A stretch of 64,000 bases of DNA from Verrucomicrobiota bacterium (GCA_023432225.1 JAEYUW010000046.1:62001-126000); one strand, 5' to 3'. Positions 25,997 to 35,529 are shown, numbered from the stretch's first letter. The notes: generated from the letters alone by a model not told the origin. Numbers and translations are program-made.

Positions 25997-26464
25997 ATGG
26001 CCAATCTCAACAAAGTCATGCTCATCGGCAACCTGACGCGCGATCCGGAACTCCGGGTCACGCCGAAAGGCACCGCCATCTGCACCTTCTCGCTCGCCGT
26101 GAACCGCAAATTCAAGGACGAGAGCGGTGGCGAACGCGAAGAGGTGACCTACGTTGACATCGAAGCCTGGGGCAAGGCCGGCGAGAACATCTCCAAATAC
26201 TGCACCAAGGGCCGCCCGCTCTTCGTCGAAGGCCGTCTGCGCCTCGACCAGTGGGAAGACAAGAACACGAAGGAAAAGCGCAGCCGCATGAAGGTCGTCT
26301 GCGAAAACTTCCAGTTCCTCGGTTCCGGTGGCGGTCGCGGTGAAGGTGGCGGTGGCGAAGGCGGCGGCGAAAGCCGCAGCTACAGCCCTGCTCCCCGCTC
26401 CAGCGCCCCGAGCCGCCCCGCTCCGGCCCCGCAGGAGAATCTCGACGAAGACGTGCCGTTTTGA
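25997..26464 (+). CDS. ssb: Single-stranded DNA-binding protein
   Basis: 155 residues with the OB fold (LNKVMLIGNLTRDPELRVTP, CTFSLAVNRKF, EEVTYVDIEAWGKAGENISK, KGRPLFVEGRLRLDQWED), a Gly/Ser/Pro-rich linker and the acidic tip LDEDVPF that recruits replication and repair partners. It is chromosomal SSB; compare the unrelated SSB-like protein of element 1. Confidence 0.96.
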   Translation: MANLNKVMLIGNLTRDPELRVTPKGTAICTFSLAVNRKFKDESGGEREEVTYVDIEAWGKAGENISKYCTKGRPLFVEGRLRLDQWEDKNTKEKRSRMKVVCENFQFLGSGGGRGEGGGGEGGGESRSYSPAPRSSAPSRPAPAPQENLDEDVPF

Positions 26465-26512
26465 TCCGCGGCGCGCGTTAACTTACACAAAAACAAATAA
26501 CTCAGTCCGACA

Positions 26513-27049
26513 ATGGCTCACAACGAAGTGCTCCTCCTCAAACCGGTCGACGGCCTTGGTGCCGAAGGCGACCAGGTCCGCGTCCGCGCCGGCTATGCGC
26601 GTAACTTCCTCCTCCCGCAAGGCATCGCCGTTCCGCTCACGGTTTCGAACCGCAAGCAGGTCGATGCCTTGAAGAAGGCTCGCGGCATCCGCGAGGCGAA
26701 GGAACTCAACGGCGCGCAGGAACTCGCCGAAAAACTCAAGAAGGCCAACATCGCCATCGCCGTGAAGACGGGCGAGGGCGGCAAGCTGTTCGGCGCCGTC
26801 ACCGGTAACGACCTCCACGACAAGCTCGTGGCGGCCGGCATCGAAGTCGAAAAGCGCCGCATCCACCTCGGTCAGCCGGTCAAGACCCTCGGCAAGCACG
26901 AGGTCACGATCAAGCTGCACCCGGAAGTCTCGGTCGACATCTCCTTCGAGGTCGTCTCCGAGAACCCGATCATCCCGGCCGCGGTGGAAGCCGCTCCGGC
27001 GGGCGACAAGTTCGACCGCCCGCGCCGCGAGCGCAAAGAGCGCTACTGA
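26513..27049 (+). CDS. rplI: 50S ribosomal protein L9
   Basis: 178 residues. The N-terminal domain has EVLLLKPVDGLGAEGDQVRV and AGYARNFLLPQGIAVPLT; a connecting helix and the C-terminal domain (GKLFGAVTGNDLHDKL, IHLGQPVKTLGKHEVTIKLH) follow, then a ~28-residue basic tail absent from typical ~150-residue L9. It ends the ribosomal cluster and is followed by a terminator. Confidence 0.95.
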   Translation: MAHNEVLLLKPVDGLGAEGDQVRVRAGYARNFLLPQGIAVPLTVSNRKQVDALKKARGIREAKELNGAQELAEKLKKANIAIAVKTGEGGKLFGAVTGNDLHDKLVAAGIEVEKRRIHLGQPVKTLGKHEVTIKLHPEVSVDISFEVVSENPIIPAAVEAAPAGDKFDRPRRERKERY

Positions 27050-27130
27050 GGTGCGGTAGCGCGAGCGCCGAAGGCTCGACGCCGGAAGCGCCCGAGCAAA
27101 ACGGCCGCGAGGTCCGTTCCCATTCTGCGA

Positions 27131-27162
27131 AGCCGCGACGCGAGTCGCGGCTTTTTCTTTTT
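27131..27162 (+). terminator. Terminator after rplI
   Basis: A 9-bp stem AGCCGCGAC / GTCGCGGCT with GCGA loop is followed by TTTTTCTTTTT. Confidence 0.9.
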
Positions 27163-27202
27163 GCGCCCTCCCAAAGTCGTCCGCTTTGTCCACCTATACG
27201 AG

Positions 27203-27242
27203 GGTGGAGCGGATTGACCTCAATCCGCTCCGAGCACGCTGC
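27203..27242. repeat. REP-like palindrome upstream of dnaB
   Basis: A perfect palindrome with 12-bp arms, GGAGCGGATTGA / TCAATCCGCTCC, around CC (27206-27231), followed by GAGCACGCTG. A diverged 40-bp copy lies at 59035-59074. Confidence 0.7.
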
Positions 27243-27353
27243 CATTCACGCTTTCCGACGATCCAGCCGCTGCGCGCTGCGAATGACTTGTCGGCAATTT
27301 TCCTGACTCGGGGATTGCTCGAATGCCCGCGGCCCACAACAACTTTGCGCTTC

Positions 27354-28784
27354 ATGGTTCAACCCTCGTCCGACAACCCCGATCGCCCCGCTTCGCGCCG
27401 CCGCGGCTTTCGTGACGGAGGCGAGGCGAATGGCCTGCCGCAGTCGCCGATCTCGCGCGAGATGCCTTGGAGCGAAGAGGCGGAGCAACATGTCATCGCC
27501 TGCTGCTTGCTCGACGGCAGCGACACGATCGCACGCTGCATGGAATCGCGCGTCAGCGCGGAGTCGTTTTTCTCTGCCGCGAATCGCCTGATTTTTGAGG
27601 TGATTCTCGATCTCTACCAGAAGAGCCCGCCGGTCACGCTGGAGATGCTCGCCGAGGAACTGAAAACCCGCCGCCACCTCGAGGCGATCGGCGGATTCCC
27701 GTATCTCATGCAGATCACGGGCAAGATCCCGACGACGGCGCACGCGGGCTACTTCATCGAAAAGGTTCGCGAGAAGCACCTGTTGCGCGAGCTGATCAAG
27801 GCCGCGACGGGCGCGGTCGAGCAGTGTTACAGCTTCACCGGCGGACTTGAGGAGTTCGTCGACAAGGTCGAGCAGGACCTCTTCAAGATCACGCAGGACC
27901 GCGTCAGCGACAGCGCGCAGGAGATCAAGGACTCGATGAAGGACGCCAACGCCGTCATCGCGAAGCTCCTCATGAAGAAGGGCGAGCTGACGGGCGTTTC
28001 TTCGGGATTCAAGGATCTCGATCAGATGACGTTCGGCTTCCAGCGGCAGGAAATGATCATCATCGCGGCGCGTCCTTCGATGGGCAAAACGTCGTTCGCG
28101 CTGAACATCGCCGAAGCCGCCGCCATGCCGAAGAAGGGGGAGCCGACCGCGGTGTTGATCTTCTCGCTCGAAATGAGCGCGGCGCAGCTCGCGCTGCGTA
28201 TGCTGTGCGCCCGCGCGCGCGTGAACTTGAAGCTGCTCCGCGATGGCCTTGTCTCGCGCGACGGCGCGGAGGTCAACGCCCTCGGCCGCACAGCCGACGA
28301 ATTCAAAAAGGCTCCGATCCTCATCGACGACTCATCGAGCATCACGGTCATGGAAATGCGGGCCAAGGCCCGCCGCATCTACGCGCGCAAGAAGTTGGGC
28401 ATGATTGTGGTGGACTATTTGCAGCTGGTGAACGGCACCGATCCGCGCGCTCCGCGTGAACAGCAGGTCGCGGAGGTTTCCCGCAACTTAAAGGCCATGG
28501 CGAAGGAACTGGACCTACCGGTAATTGTCCTGAGTCAGCTCAACCGCGCTTCCGAGAAGGAGAACCGCACGCCCCGCTTGTCGGACTTGCGAGAATCCGG
28601 CTCGATTGAGCAAGACGCCGACGTGGTCCTCATGCTGTCCCGCCCCAAGGATGCCGACGAAAAGTTCCAGACTGCCGCCAATGCGGCAGACTTAATCGTT
28701 GCCAAGCAGCGTAACGGCCCGGTAGGTGATTTGAAATTAACGTTTATTCAAGAGATTACGCGCTTTGAAAACTTCACTCCGTAA
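27354..28784 (+). CDS. dnaB: Replicative DNA helicase
   Basis: 476 residues. The N-terminal DnaB domain (about 30-140) includes PWSEEAEQHVIACCLLDGS. The RecA-like ATPase has Walker A ARPSMGKTSFALNIA, Walker B MIVVDYLQLV, and the LSQLNRASEKENRTPRLSDL and RESGSIEQDADVVLMLSRP stretches. No intein interrupts these motifs. The ATG at 27354 is preferred; a TTG frame back to 27186 would translate a palindromic repeat. The end overlaps the bamA start by 20 bases. Confidence 0.95.
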   Translation: MVQPSSDNPDRPASRRRGFRDGGEANGLPQSPISREMPWSEEAEQHVIACCLLDGSDTIARCMESRVSAESFFSAANRLIFEVILDLYQKSPPVTLEMLAEELKTRRHLEAIGGFPYLMQITGKIPTTAHAGYFIEKVREKHLLRELIKAATGAVEQCYSFTGGLEEFVDKVEQDLFKITQDRVSDSAQEIKDSMKDANAVIAKLLMKKGELTGVSSGFKDLDQMTFGFQRQEMIIIAARPSMGKTSFALNIAEAAAMPKKGEPTAVLIFSLEMSAAQLALRMLCARARVNLKLLRDGLVSRDGAEVNALGRTADEFKKAPILIDDSSSITVMEMRAKARRIYARKKLGMIVVDYLQLVNGTDPRAPREQQVAEVSRNLKAMAKELDLPVIVLSQLNRASEKENRTPRLSDLRESGSIEQDADVVLMLSRPKDADEKFQTAANAADLIVAKQRNGPVGDLKLTFIQEITRFENFTP

Positions 28785-31137
28785 CCCGCTCCGGCGGGTT
28801 CTTGCTCTTTCTATTTTGCTGTTGGCCGGGGTGACCGGCGCGTTTGCCCAACCGGCTCAGCGGCCTGCCGCGGCCGATGCGGCCGAGGCCCAGGGCCCGG
28901 TCTACAAGGTCGGCACCATCGAGGTGAAGTTCGTCGGCGTCGCCAACGTCAGCGAGCAGATCGTGCGCGCGAACATGTCGCTGCGCGAGCAGACCGACCT
29001 CGACGAGACGCTCATCGACCGCGACATCCGCTCACTCTATCGCACCGGCCTCTTCGAGTTCATCGAGGTCAAGCGCGAGCAGTTGCCCGGCAACGTCGTG
29101 AACCTCGTCGTCGAGGTGACGCCTAAATTCCGCGTCCTCGCCGTGAAGTTCGAAGGCAACTCCGTCTACAAGGAGCGCCGCCTCCGCAAGGAGATCAAGA
29201 CCACCGCCAACGGCGCGCTCGACGAGCGCCAGGTGAAGGACGACGCGCAGAAGCTCTACGAATTCTACCAGAAAGCCGGCTACAATCAGGCCCAGGTCAA
29301 CTACACCATCGACCGCAATCGCGGCACCGGCTTCGGCACGATCACCTTCAAGGTTCGCGAAGGCGCGAAGGTCAAAATCTCCGACATTCGTTTCGTTGGC
29401 AACGACCACATCAAGGCCCGCCGCCTCCGCAAGGAGATGGAAACCTCGAAGTGGCATCCGTTCTCCTGGCTGACCGGCGGCGGTCGCTTCAAGGACGACG
29501 AATTCGACGAGGACCTCAACAAGCTCCGCGATTACTACCGCGAGCAAGGCTACCTCGACGTCGAAATCGCCGAAGACAAGGTCACCTTCGATTACCCGAG
29601 TCCGAGCAAGCTCGTCATCACGATCCGTGTGAACGAGGGCCGCCTCTACCACGTCGGCGAGATCACTTTCAGCGGTAACAAAATTCACCCGTCCCGCCTG
29701 CTCGGCCTCGTCGTCCGCCAGCGCAAGGGCACGCTCTTCGTCCCGTCGAAACTCGATAAGGACGTCGAGAACCTCGAAGACTTCTACGGCCGCTCCGGCC
29801 ACCTTGACACCCGCATCCGACTCAACCGCAAGCCCAACCTCCAGACCGGCGAAATCGACATCGAATACGCCGTCACGGAGTCCGAGAAATTCCAGGTCGA
29901 GTCCGTCAACATCGAGGGCAACACCAAGACCAAGAGCATCGTCATTCTGCGCGAACTCGTGCTCGGTCCCGGCGACGTCTTCGACTCCGTGCGCATGAAG
30001 ATCTCGAAGATCCGTCTCGAGAACACGCGCTTCTTCGAGGACGTGAACGTCACGCACGAGTCCACGAACATCCCCGGCCGCCGCAACCTCCGCGTCGCGG
30101 TCCACGAGGCCCGCACGGGCAACCTGACTTTCGGCGCCGGCTTCAGCTCGCTCGAACGCGCGGTCATCTTCGCCGAAGTCACGCAATCGAACTTCGACCT
30201 CTTCAACCGCAAGAGCTTCTTCCAAGGCGACGGCCAGAAGTTCCGCCTCCGCCTCCAGCTCGGTTCGCAATCCTCTGAAATCGTCCTCGCCTTCGAAGAA
30301 CCCTGGCTCTTCGAGCGCGAACTCGCCTTCGGCTTCCAGCTCGCGCGCACGACCTCCGACTACCAGTCGGCCTACTACGAAGAAATCCGCACCTTCGGAC
30401 AACTCTACCTCCGCAAGCGCCTCTTCGGCCTCGTCGAAGGCACCGCGACCTACAGCTACGAAATCGTCGACATCGCCAACGTCGATCCGTCCGCGCCCGC
30501 GATCATCCAGTCGCTCGCCGGCCAGACCGCGATCTCGAAGGTCGGCTTCTCGCTCCTGCGCGACACGCGCGACAAGATCATCAACACCACCCGCGGCAAC
30601 CGCATGGAGCTGATCACCGAAGTCGCCGGCAGCGTGCTCGGCGGCGACACGGATTACTACCGCGTCGAGTTCCGCGGCGCGCAGTTCTACCCGGTCTTCG
30701 AGTTTCAGGAACAGGTTCTCGGCCTCCTCGCCCGCACCGGCGTCGTCGAGAACTACGGCCGCAGCAGCGAAGTGCCGTTCTTCGACCAATACTTCCTCGG
30801 CGGACCGCAGACGCTCCGCGGCTTCGAGTATCGCGAGGTCGGCCCGAAGAACAATTTCGGCGAGCCCATCGGCGGCAAAACCTACGGCTTCGTCTCGGCC
30901 GAATACTCGTTCGATATCGTGAAGCCGATCCGCTTCGCCATCTTCTACGATGGCGGCTTCGTGAACCGCGACGGCTACGACTTCTCGCCCGCCGACTGGA
31001 ACGACAACTTCGGCTTCGGCCTCCGTCTCTTCGTCGCGGGCGCCCCGCTCAGCCTCGACTTCGGCATCCCGCTCACCGGCGACAAATTCAACAAGAAGGG
31101 CAGCCAGTTTAACTTCAATTTCGGCACCCGTTTCTAA
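28765..31137 (+). CDS. bamA: Outer membrane protein assembly factor BamA
   Basis: A 790-residue Omp85 insertase of outer-membrane barrels. It has a signal peptide (about 1-28, ending GAFAQ), five POTRA repeats (about 45-430, recurring FVGN/FEGN turn motifs and LRKEIKTT-type helices), and a C-terminal 16-strand barrel (about 455-790) with GGPQTLRGFEYREVGP and a terminal aromatic FNFGTRF. It starts at a TTG inside the last codons of dnaB, so coupled or weak initiation is likely. ompH and lpxD follow, the classical bamA-skp-lpxD order. Confidence 0.95.
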   Translation: MKTSLRNPLRRVLALSILLLAGVTGAFAQPAQRPAAADAAEAQGPVYKVGTIEVKFVGVANVSEQIVRANMSLREQTDLDETLIDRDIRSLYRTGLFEFIEVKREQLPGNVVNLVVEVTPKFRVLAVKFEGNSVYKERRLRKEIKTTANGALDERQVKDDAQKLYEFYQKAGYNQAQVNYTIDRNRGTGFGTITFKVREGAKVKISDIRFVGNDHIKARRLRKEMETSKWHPFSWLTGGGRFKDDEFDEDLNKLRDYYREQGYLDVEIAEDKVTFDYPSPSKLVITIRVNEGRLYHVGEITFSGNKIHPSRLLGLVVRQRKGTLFVPSKLDKDVENLEDFYGRSGHLDTRIRLNRKPNLQTGEIDIEYAVTESEKFQVESVNIEGNTKTKSIVILRELVLGPGDVFDSVRMKISKIRLENTRFFEDVNVTHESTNIPGRRNLRVAVHEARTGNLTFGAGFSSLERAVIFAEVTQSNFDLFNRKSFFQGDGQKFRLRLQLGSQSSEIVLAFEEPWLFERELAFGFQLARTTSDYQSAYYEEIRTFGQLYLRKRLFGLVEGTATYSYEIVDIANVDPSAPAIIQSLAGQTAISKVGFSLLRDTRDKIINTTRGNRMELITEVAGSVLGGDTDYYRVEFRGAQFYPVFEFQEQVLGLLARTGVVENYGRSSEVPFFDQYFLGGPQTLRGFEYREVGPKNNFGEPIGGKTYGFVSAEYSFDIVKPIRFAIFYDGGFVNRDGYDFSPADWNDNFGFGLRLFVAGAPLSLDFGIPLTGDKFNKKGSQFNFNFGTRF

Positions 31138-31158
31138 AAACCACACCGTCTGATCCCC

Positions 31159-31854
31159 ATGCAAAAAGCCATCCGTTCCCTCATCGCCTCCGTCGGCCTG
31201 CTCGCCGGCGCCGCCGCGTTGCACGCCCAGGCGACCCTCAAGGTCGTCGTCGTCGACATGGCCAAGGTCTACGACACGCACTACAAGACCGAGGAAGCCA
31301 ACGCCAAGTTCAACGACGCCGCGCAGCGCGCCCAAGAGCAGCTCGAGCAAATCAACAAGCAGATCCAGTCCGCCGCCGACGAATACAAGTCGCTCGTCGA
31401 GCAGACCAAGAGCCCGCTCGCCAATGACCAGGCCCGGGCCAAGGCCGGCGAAGACGCGCAGAAGAAGATGGAAGACATCCAGCGCATGAACAACGAAGCG
31501 CAGAACTTCCGCGCCAATACCCAGCGCTCCCTCCAGCAGCGCGCGAAGAACCACCGCGACCTGATCATGGACGAAATCATGAAGGTCGTGAACGACATCT
31601 CCCGCGCCAAGGGCGCCACGCTCGTCCTCGACAAGTCCGGCCCGAGCATCCTCGGCATCCCGGTCGTCCTCTATTCGGACGCCAGCTACGACATCACCGA
31701 AGACGTCGTGAAGGAAGTGAACAAGGATCGTCCGGCCGCCACGCCGTCGGCGACGCCCGCTCCCGCCGCGCCCGCGACGACCACGCCGCCCGCGACCAAC
31801 AACGCCGGTGGCTTCACCGTCCCGAACGTCACGACGCCCCCGAAGAAGGGCTGA
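31159..31854 (+). CDS. OmpH/Skp family periplasmic chaperone
   Basis: 231 residues. A signal peptide (about 1-23, ending LHAQ) is followed by VVVVDMAKVYDTHYKTEEAN, then a long coiled coil (AQRAQEQLEQINKQIQSAAD, EDAQKKMEDIQRMNNEAQNF) and the DEIMKVVNDISRAKGATLVL segment typical of Skp. A Pro/Ala/Thr-rich tail of ~40 residues is an addition. The product holds unfolded barrels for BamA encoded 21 bases upstream. Confidence 0.9.
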   Translation: MQKAIRSLIASVGLLAGAAALHAQATLKVVVVDMAKVYDTHYKTEEANAKFNDAAQRAQEQLEQINKQIQSAADEYKSLVEQTKSPLANDQARAKAGEDAQKKMEDIQRMNNEAQNFRANTQRSLQQRAKNHRDLIMDEIMKVVNDISRAKGATLVLDKSGPSILGIPVVLYSDASYDITEDVVKEVNKDRPAATPSATPAPAAPATTTPPATNNAGGFTVPNVTTPPKKG

Positions 31855-31858
31855 ACGA

Positions 31859-31950
31859 GTAGGGCCCGTTTCCGACCGGCCCAATCAGAATCCTCGCTCG
31901 CAAACCAAACTGGCGAGCAATCTCAACGGGGCCGGTCAAAGACCGGCCCT
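31859..31950. repeat. GTAGGGC double-hairpin repeat
   Basis: A 92-bp unit starts at GTAGGGCCCG right at the ompH stop. Its second hairpin, GGGCCGGTCAAAGACCGGCC, has perfect arms. It is a member of the family at 304, 3366, 6831, 48142 and 57834. Confidence 0.65.
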
Positions 31951-31982
31951 CCTTTTTGCCCGCCGCCAAAGAAAAGTTGCCA

Positions 31983-32011
31983 AGCCCTGTTCCCCTGAAC
32001 AGGGCTTTTTT
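31983..32011 (+). terminator. Terminator between ompH and lpxD
   Basis: A 10-bp stem AGCCCTGTTC / GAACAGGGCT with CCCT loop and TTTTTT ends only ~7 bases before the lpxD ATG, so lpxD translation initiation must be read from transcripts that pass it or start very close by. Confidence 0.85.
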
Positions 32012-32017
32012 GTGCCC

Positions 32018-33049
32018 ATGCACGTCTCCTACAGCCCGGAGGAAATCGCAGCGATCGTCTCGCCCCAGCGCACTTCCGGCAGCACTTCCGAAAAAATCCG
32101 CGACATCGCGTCGCTCAAATCCGCGCAACCGGGCGACCTGTCGTTTCTCGGTGTGGCGAAATACCGCGCCGAGGTCGCCGCCACGCGCGCCTCGCTCGTG
32201 CTCGTGCCGCTCGATTACGCCGGCGAGCCGCAGGCGAACCAGCTTTTCCTTTTCGTGGAGAAGCCGTCGGTCGCGCTCGCGCGCGTGTGCGCACGCATCG
32301 AACAGGCGCTGTGGCCCAAGCCGCCGGCGGGCATCCATCCGAGTGCGGTCGTGGCGCCGACTGCGCGCGTTTCGCCGCAGGCGACGGTTGGTGCGCTGTG
32401 CGTCGTCGAAGACGGCGCGACGATCGGCGCTGGCTCGGTGCTGCAGGCGAACGTCTTCGTCGGACTCAACGCGAGCGTCGGCGAGAACTGCTGGATTCAG
32501 CCTGGCTGCATCATCGCCAGCGGTTGCGAGCTCCGCAATCGCGTGCGCCTGCAGCCCGGCGTTGTGATCGGTTCGGACGGTTTCGGCTACGAATTCGTCA
32601 ACGGTCGCCACGAAAAGGTGCCGCAGATCGGCATCGTGATCGTCGAGGACGACGTCGAAATCGGCGCCAATTCCACGCTCGATCGGGCCCGCTTCAGCCG
32701 GACCGTGGTGGGCGAGGGGACCAAGATCGATAACCTGGTTCAAGTGGGCCACAACGTCGTCGTTGGGAAGCATTGCATCCTGTGCTCCCAAGTGGGCATC
32801 TCGGGCAGCACGACGCTCGAGGATTATGTCGTGCTGGGCGGCCAGGTCGGTGTCGGCGGCCACATCACCATCGGCAAGGGCACCAAGGCCGGCGGCCAAG
32901 CCGGCATCGCGAGCAACACCGAGCCCGGCAGTTACCTGAATGGCACGCCGGCGATCCCCTACATGCTCGAACGGCGGCTCGCGATCTTGCACCAGAAGCT
33001 CCCGGATTTGTTCAAGCGGGTTGAAAATCTGGAAGCCGGCCTGAAATAG
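32018..33049 (+). CDS. lpxD: UDP-3-O-acylglucosamine N-acyltransferase
   Basis: 343 residues. It adds the N-linked acyl chain in lipid A synthesis. The N-terminal LpxD domain (about 1-105, with AQPGDLSFLGVAKYRAEVAA) precedes a left-handed beta-helix of hexapeptide repeats (about 105-310). The catalytic His lies in DNLVQVGHNVVVGKHC, and the fatty-acyl GGQVGVGGHITIG region follows. The C-terminal helix has the LEAGLK end. The ATG at 32018 is chosen over the longer frame because it follows the terminator and gives the normal start. Confidence 0.93.
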   Translation: MHVSYSPEEIAAIVSPQRTSGSTSEKIRDIASLKSAQPGDLSFLGVAKYRAEVAATRASLVLVPLDYAGEPQANQLFLFVEKPSVALARVCARIEQALWPKPPAGIHPSAVVAPTARVSPQATVGALCVVEDGATIGAGSVLQANVFVGLNASVGENCWIQPGCIIASGCELRNRVRLQPGVVIGSDGFGYEFVNGRHEKVPQIGIVIVEDDVEIGANSTLDRARFSRTVVGEGTKIDNLVQVGHNVVVGKHCILCSQVGISGSTTLEDYVVLGGQVGVGGHITIGKGTKAGGQAGIASNTEPGSYLNGTPAIPYMLERRLAILHQKLPDLFKRVENLEAGLK

Positions 33050-33090
33050 GCTTCCGCCCCGGGAGGAAATCCTTTGGCTCGCCCCCATCC

Positions 33091-34038
33091 ATGAAGGACA
33101 CGCGGCTGAAGATCTTCTCCGGTTCATCCAATCGCCCGCTTGCAGAGGAAATCTGCAAGTCCATCGGTGTGCCGCTCGGCGAGGCCACCGTGACCTGCTT
33201 CCCGGACGGCGAGTCCTTCGTGAAGATCAACGAGAACGTCCGCGGCGCGGACGTCTACATCATCCAGTCGACGTGCCCGCCGACGAACCATCACCTGATG
33301 GAGCTGTTGATCATGATCGACGCCGCCAAGCGCGCTTCCGCGGCGCGCATCACGGCAGTCATCCCGTTCTACGGCTACGCCCGCCAGGATCGCAAAGATC
33401 AGCCGCGCGTCCCCATCACCGCCAAGCTTGTCGCCAATCTTCTCACCGCCGCCGGTGCGAATCGCGCGCTGATGATGGACCTGCACTCGCAGCAGATTCA
33501 GGGCTTCTTCGACGTCCCCGTCGACCACCTGTTCGCCTCGCCGGTCTTCTTCCAATACCTCGCGACGAAGCGCAGCTCGAATCTCGTCGTCTGCTCGCCC
33601 GATGTCGGCGGCATGAAGATGGCTGCGGCCTACGCCGACGCGCTCGGCGCTTCGCTCGCCCTCGTCGCAAAGAAACGCATCAACGCCACCACCGTCGCTG
33701 CCACGAACATCGTCGGCGAGGTCAACGGCTGCGATGTGCTCCTTGTTGATGACATCACCGAGACCGCCGGCACGCTCACCGCCGCGGCGAAGATTCTGCG
33801 CGAGCACGGCGCCAAGACAATCCGCGCTGCCGTCAGCCACTGCGTGCTCGGCGAAGCCGCCTACAAGCGTCTCGGCGAAGGCCTGATCGACGAACTCATC
33901 ACGACGAACACCGTGCCGATCGACACGCGCGGCTTGCCGATCACGGTGCTCAGCGTGGCCCCGCTCCTCGGCGAAGCGCTCGTGCGCATCAACAGCAACG
34001 AGTCCGTCACGAGCCTTTTCAAGATCAAGGGCTTCTGA
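33091..34038 (+). CDS. prs: Ribose-phosphate pyrophosphokinase
   Basis: Makes PRPP from ribose-5-phosphate and ATP for nucleotide, His and Trp synthesis. 315 residues of class I type: LKIFSGSSNRPLAEEICKSI, FPDGESFVKINENVRG, AVIPFYGYARQDRKDQPRVP with the ATP loop, the MMDLHSQQIQGFFDVPVDHL flag region and the PRPP motif VLLVDDITETAGTL. It lies 41 bases after lpxD. PRPP would feed PyrE, encoded 1.8 kb away. Confidence 0.96.
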   Translation: MKDTRLKIFSGSSNRPLAEEICKSIGVPLGEATVTCFPDGESFVKINENVRGADVYIIQSTCPPTNHHLMELLIMIDAAKRASAARITAVIPFYGYARQDRKDQPRVPITAKLVANLLTAAGANRALMMDLHSQQIQGFFDVPVDHLFASPVFFQYLATKRSSNLVVCSPDVGGMKMAAAYADALGASLALVAKKRINATTVAATNIVGEVNGCDVLLVDDITETAGTLTAAAKILREHGAKTIRAAVSHCVLGEAAYKRLGEGLIDELITTNTVPIDTRGLPITVLSVAPLLGEALVRINSNESVTSLFKIKGF

Positions 34039-34095
34039 GGCCGGTTGCGGAACCCCTCGACTCGGCTAGTGTCCGACGTCGCACCCCTCCTCTTT

Positions 34096-35529
34096 ATGAA
34101 AGCCAAAGTGTTCTTTCTGTCGCTTGCCGTCGGTCTCGCCGCCGGTCTGCTCACGCTCCAAGCGCAAACCAAAAAAACTGCGCCGAACAAGTCCGGCCTG
34201 CCTCATCCCGACGTCAAGGTCGACGTGACCGCCGTGGGCGAGGGCAAGGCCCCCGTGTTGACGAGCTACGCCGACGTCCTCGGCAGCGTGCGTCCCGCCG
34301 TCGTGTCGGTTTACTCCACGAAGGTCGTTAAACAAGTCGTCCCCGAGTTCTACCGCCAGCTCTTCGGCGGCAACATTCAGGGCCAGGAACAAAAGCTTAG
34401 CGGCCTTGGCTCGGGCGTCATCATCGCGTCCGACGGCTACATTCTGACGAACAATCACGTCGTCGAAGACGCGGACGAGCTCGAAGTGCAACTCGGCGAC
34501 GAGCGCAAGTTCTCCGCCAAGCTCATTGGCACTGACCCGAAGACCGACATCGCGGTCATCAAGATCGACGCGAAGGAACTGCCGTTCCTCACGCTCGCCG
34601 ACAGCGACAAGCTCCGCGTGGGCGACATCGTGTTCGCCCTCGGTAACCCGCTCGGCATCGGCCAGACTGTGACGATGGGCATCATCTCCGCGACCGGCCG
34701 TAAGAACGTCAACCTGCTCACCGATCGCGAGCCCGACGCCTACGAGGATTTCATCCAGACCGACGCTGCGATCAACCAGGGCAATTCCGGTGGTGCGCTC
34801 GTCGATGCGCGCGGCCGCCTCGTCGGCATCAACAGCGGCATCGCCACGACGAATCGCGGCAACATCGGCATTGGTTTCGCCGTGCCGATCAACCTCGCCC
34901 GCTCGGTCATGAGCAGCCTCATCGAATACGGCACCGTCATTCGCGGTTACCTCGGCGTGCAGACGCAGACGCTCACCGCCGACGACGCCGAAGCGCTCAA
35001 GCTCCCGCGCACCACGCGCGGCGTCATCATCGCCGACCTCAGCCCGAAGGACGGCCCCGCCGCCAAGGCCGGGCTCCAACGCGAGGACATCATCATTTCC
35101 GTCAACGGCCGCGAGATCGCCACGCGTGAAGACCTGCGCCTCGTCATCGCGCAAACGCCGCCTGGAACCAAGGTCGCTCTCGAAATCCTGCGCGACGGCA
35201 AGCCCAAGAGCATCGAAGTCACGCTCGGCAAGCTCGACGATGCCGCCGCCGACGGCGAGTTTCTCCCCGGCGTGACCGTGCAGTCGATCACCACCGAGCT
35301 GCGCAACGAACTCCGCATCCCGCGCGAGGTCGAAGGCATCGTGATCACCGAGATTTCGCCGAAGTCGCCCTATGGCGATGTCTTCCCGGTCGGCGCCGTC
35401 ATCGAGCAGATCAACAAGGTGCCGATTACCGACCTTGCCTCGGCGAAACGCGCGACGCGCGAAGGCCGCAACCTCGCGCTCGTTTACTACCGCGGCAGCT
35501 ATCGCTACATCGGTTTCGTGGCGCGCTGA
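34096..35529 (+). CDS. HtrA/DegQ-type periplasmic serine protease
   Basis: 477 residues. The ATG at 34096 gives a signal peptide (MKAKVFFLSLAVGLAAGLLT). The trypsin-like domain carries the catalytic triad His in LTNNHVVEDADEL, Asp in KTDIAVIKID and Ser in NQGNSGGALVD. Two PDZ domains follow (about 285-375 with RGVIIADLSPKDGPAAKAGL, and about 390-477 with EGIVITEISPKSPYGDVFP). It degrades or refolds misfolded envelope proteins, consistent with the neighbouring BamA/Skp genes. Confidence 0.93.
   Translation: MKAKVFFLSLAVGLAAGLLTLQAQTKKTAPNKSGLPHPDVKVDVTAVGEGKAPVLTSYADVLGSVRPAVVSVYSTKVVKQVVPEFYRQLFGGNIQGQEQKLSGLGSGVIIASDGYILTNNHVVEDADELEVQLGDERKFSAKLIGTDPKTDIAVIKIDAKELPFLTLADSDKLRVGDIVFALGNPLGIGQTVTMGIISATGRKNVNLLTDREPDAYEDFIQTDAAINQGNSGGALVDARGRLVGINSGIATTNRGNIGIGFAVPINLARSVMSSLIEYGTVIRGYLGVQTQTLTADDAEALKLPRTTRGVIIADLSPKDGPAAKAGLQREDIIISVNGREIATREDLRLVIAQTPPGTKVALEILRDGKPKSIEVTLGKLDDAAADGEFLPGVTVQSITTELRNELRIPREVEGIVITEISPKSPYGDVFPVGAVIEQINKVPITDLASAKRATREGRNLALVYYRGSYRYIGFVAR

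Noticed and set aside
27354..28784. Intein in dnaB
   Set aside because: Length is normal (476 residues) and the Walker A and Walker B regions are uninterrupted.
29032..31884. 950-codon minus-strand ORF opposite bamA and ompH
   Set aside because: Antisense shadow; composition is repetitive Leu/Val/Ala/Glu and it spans two well-supported genes.
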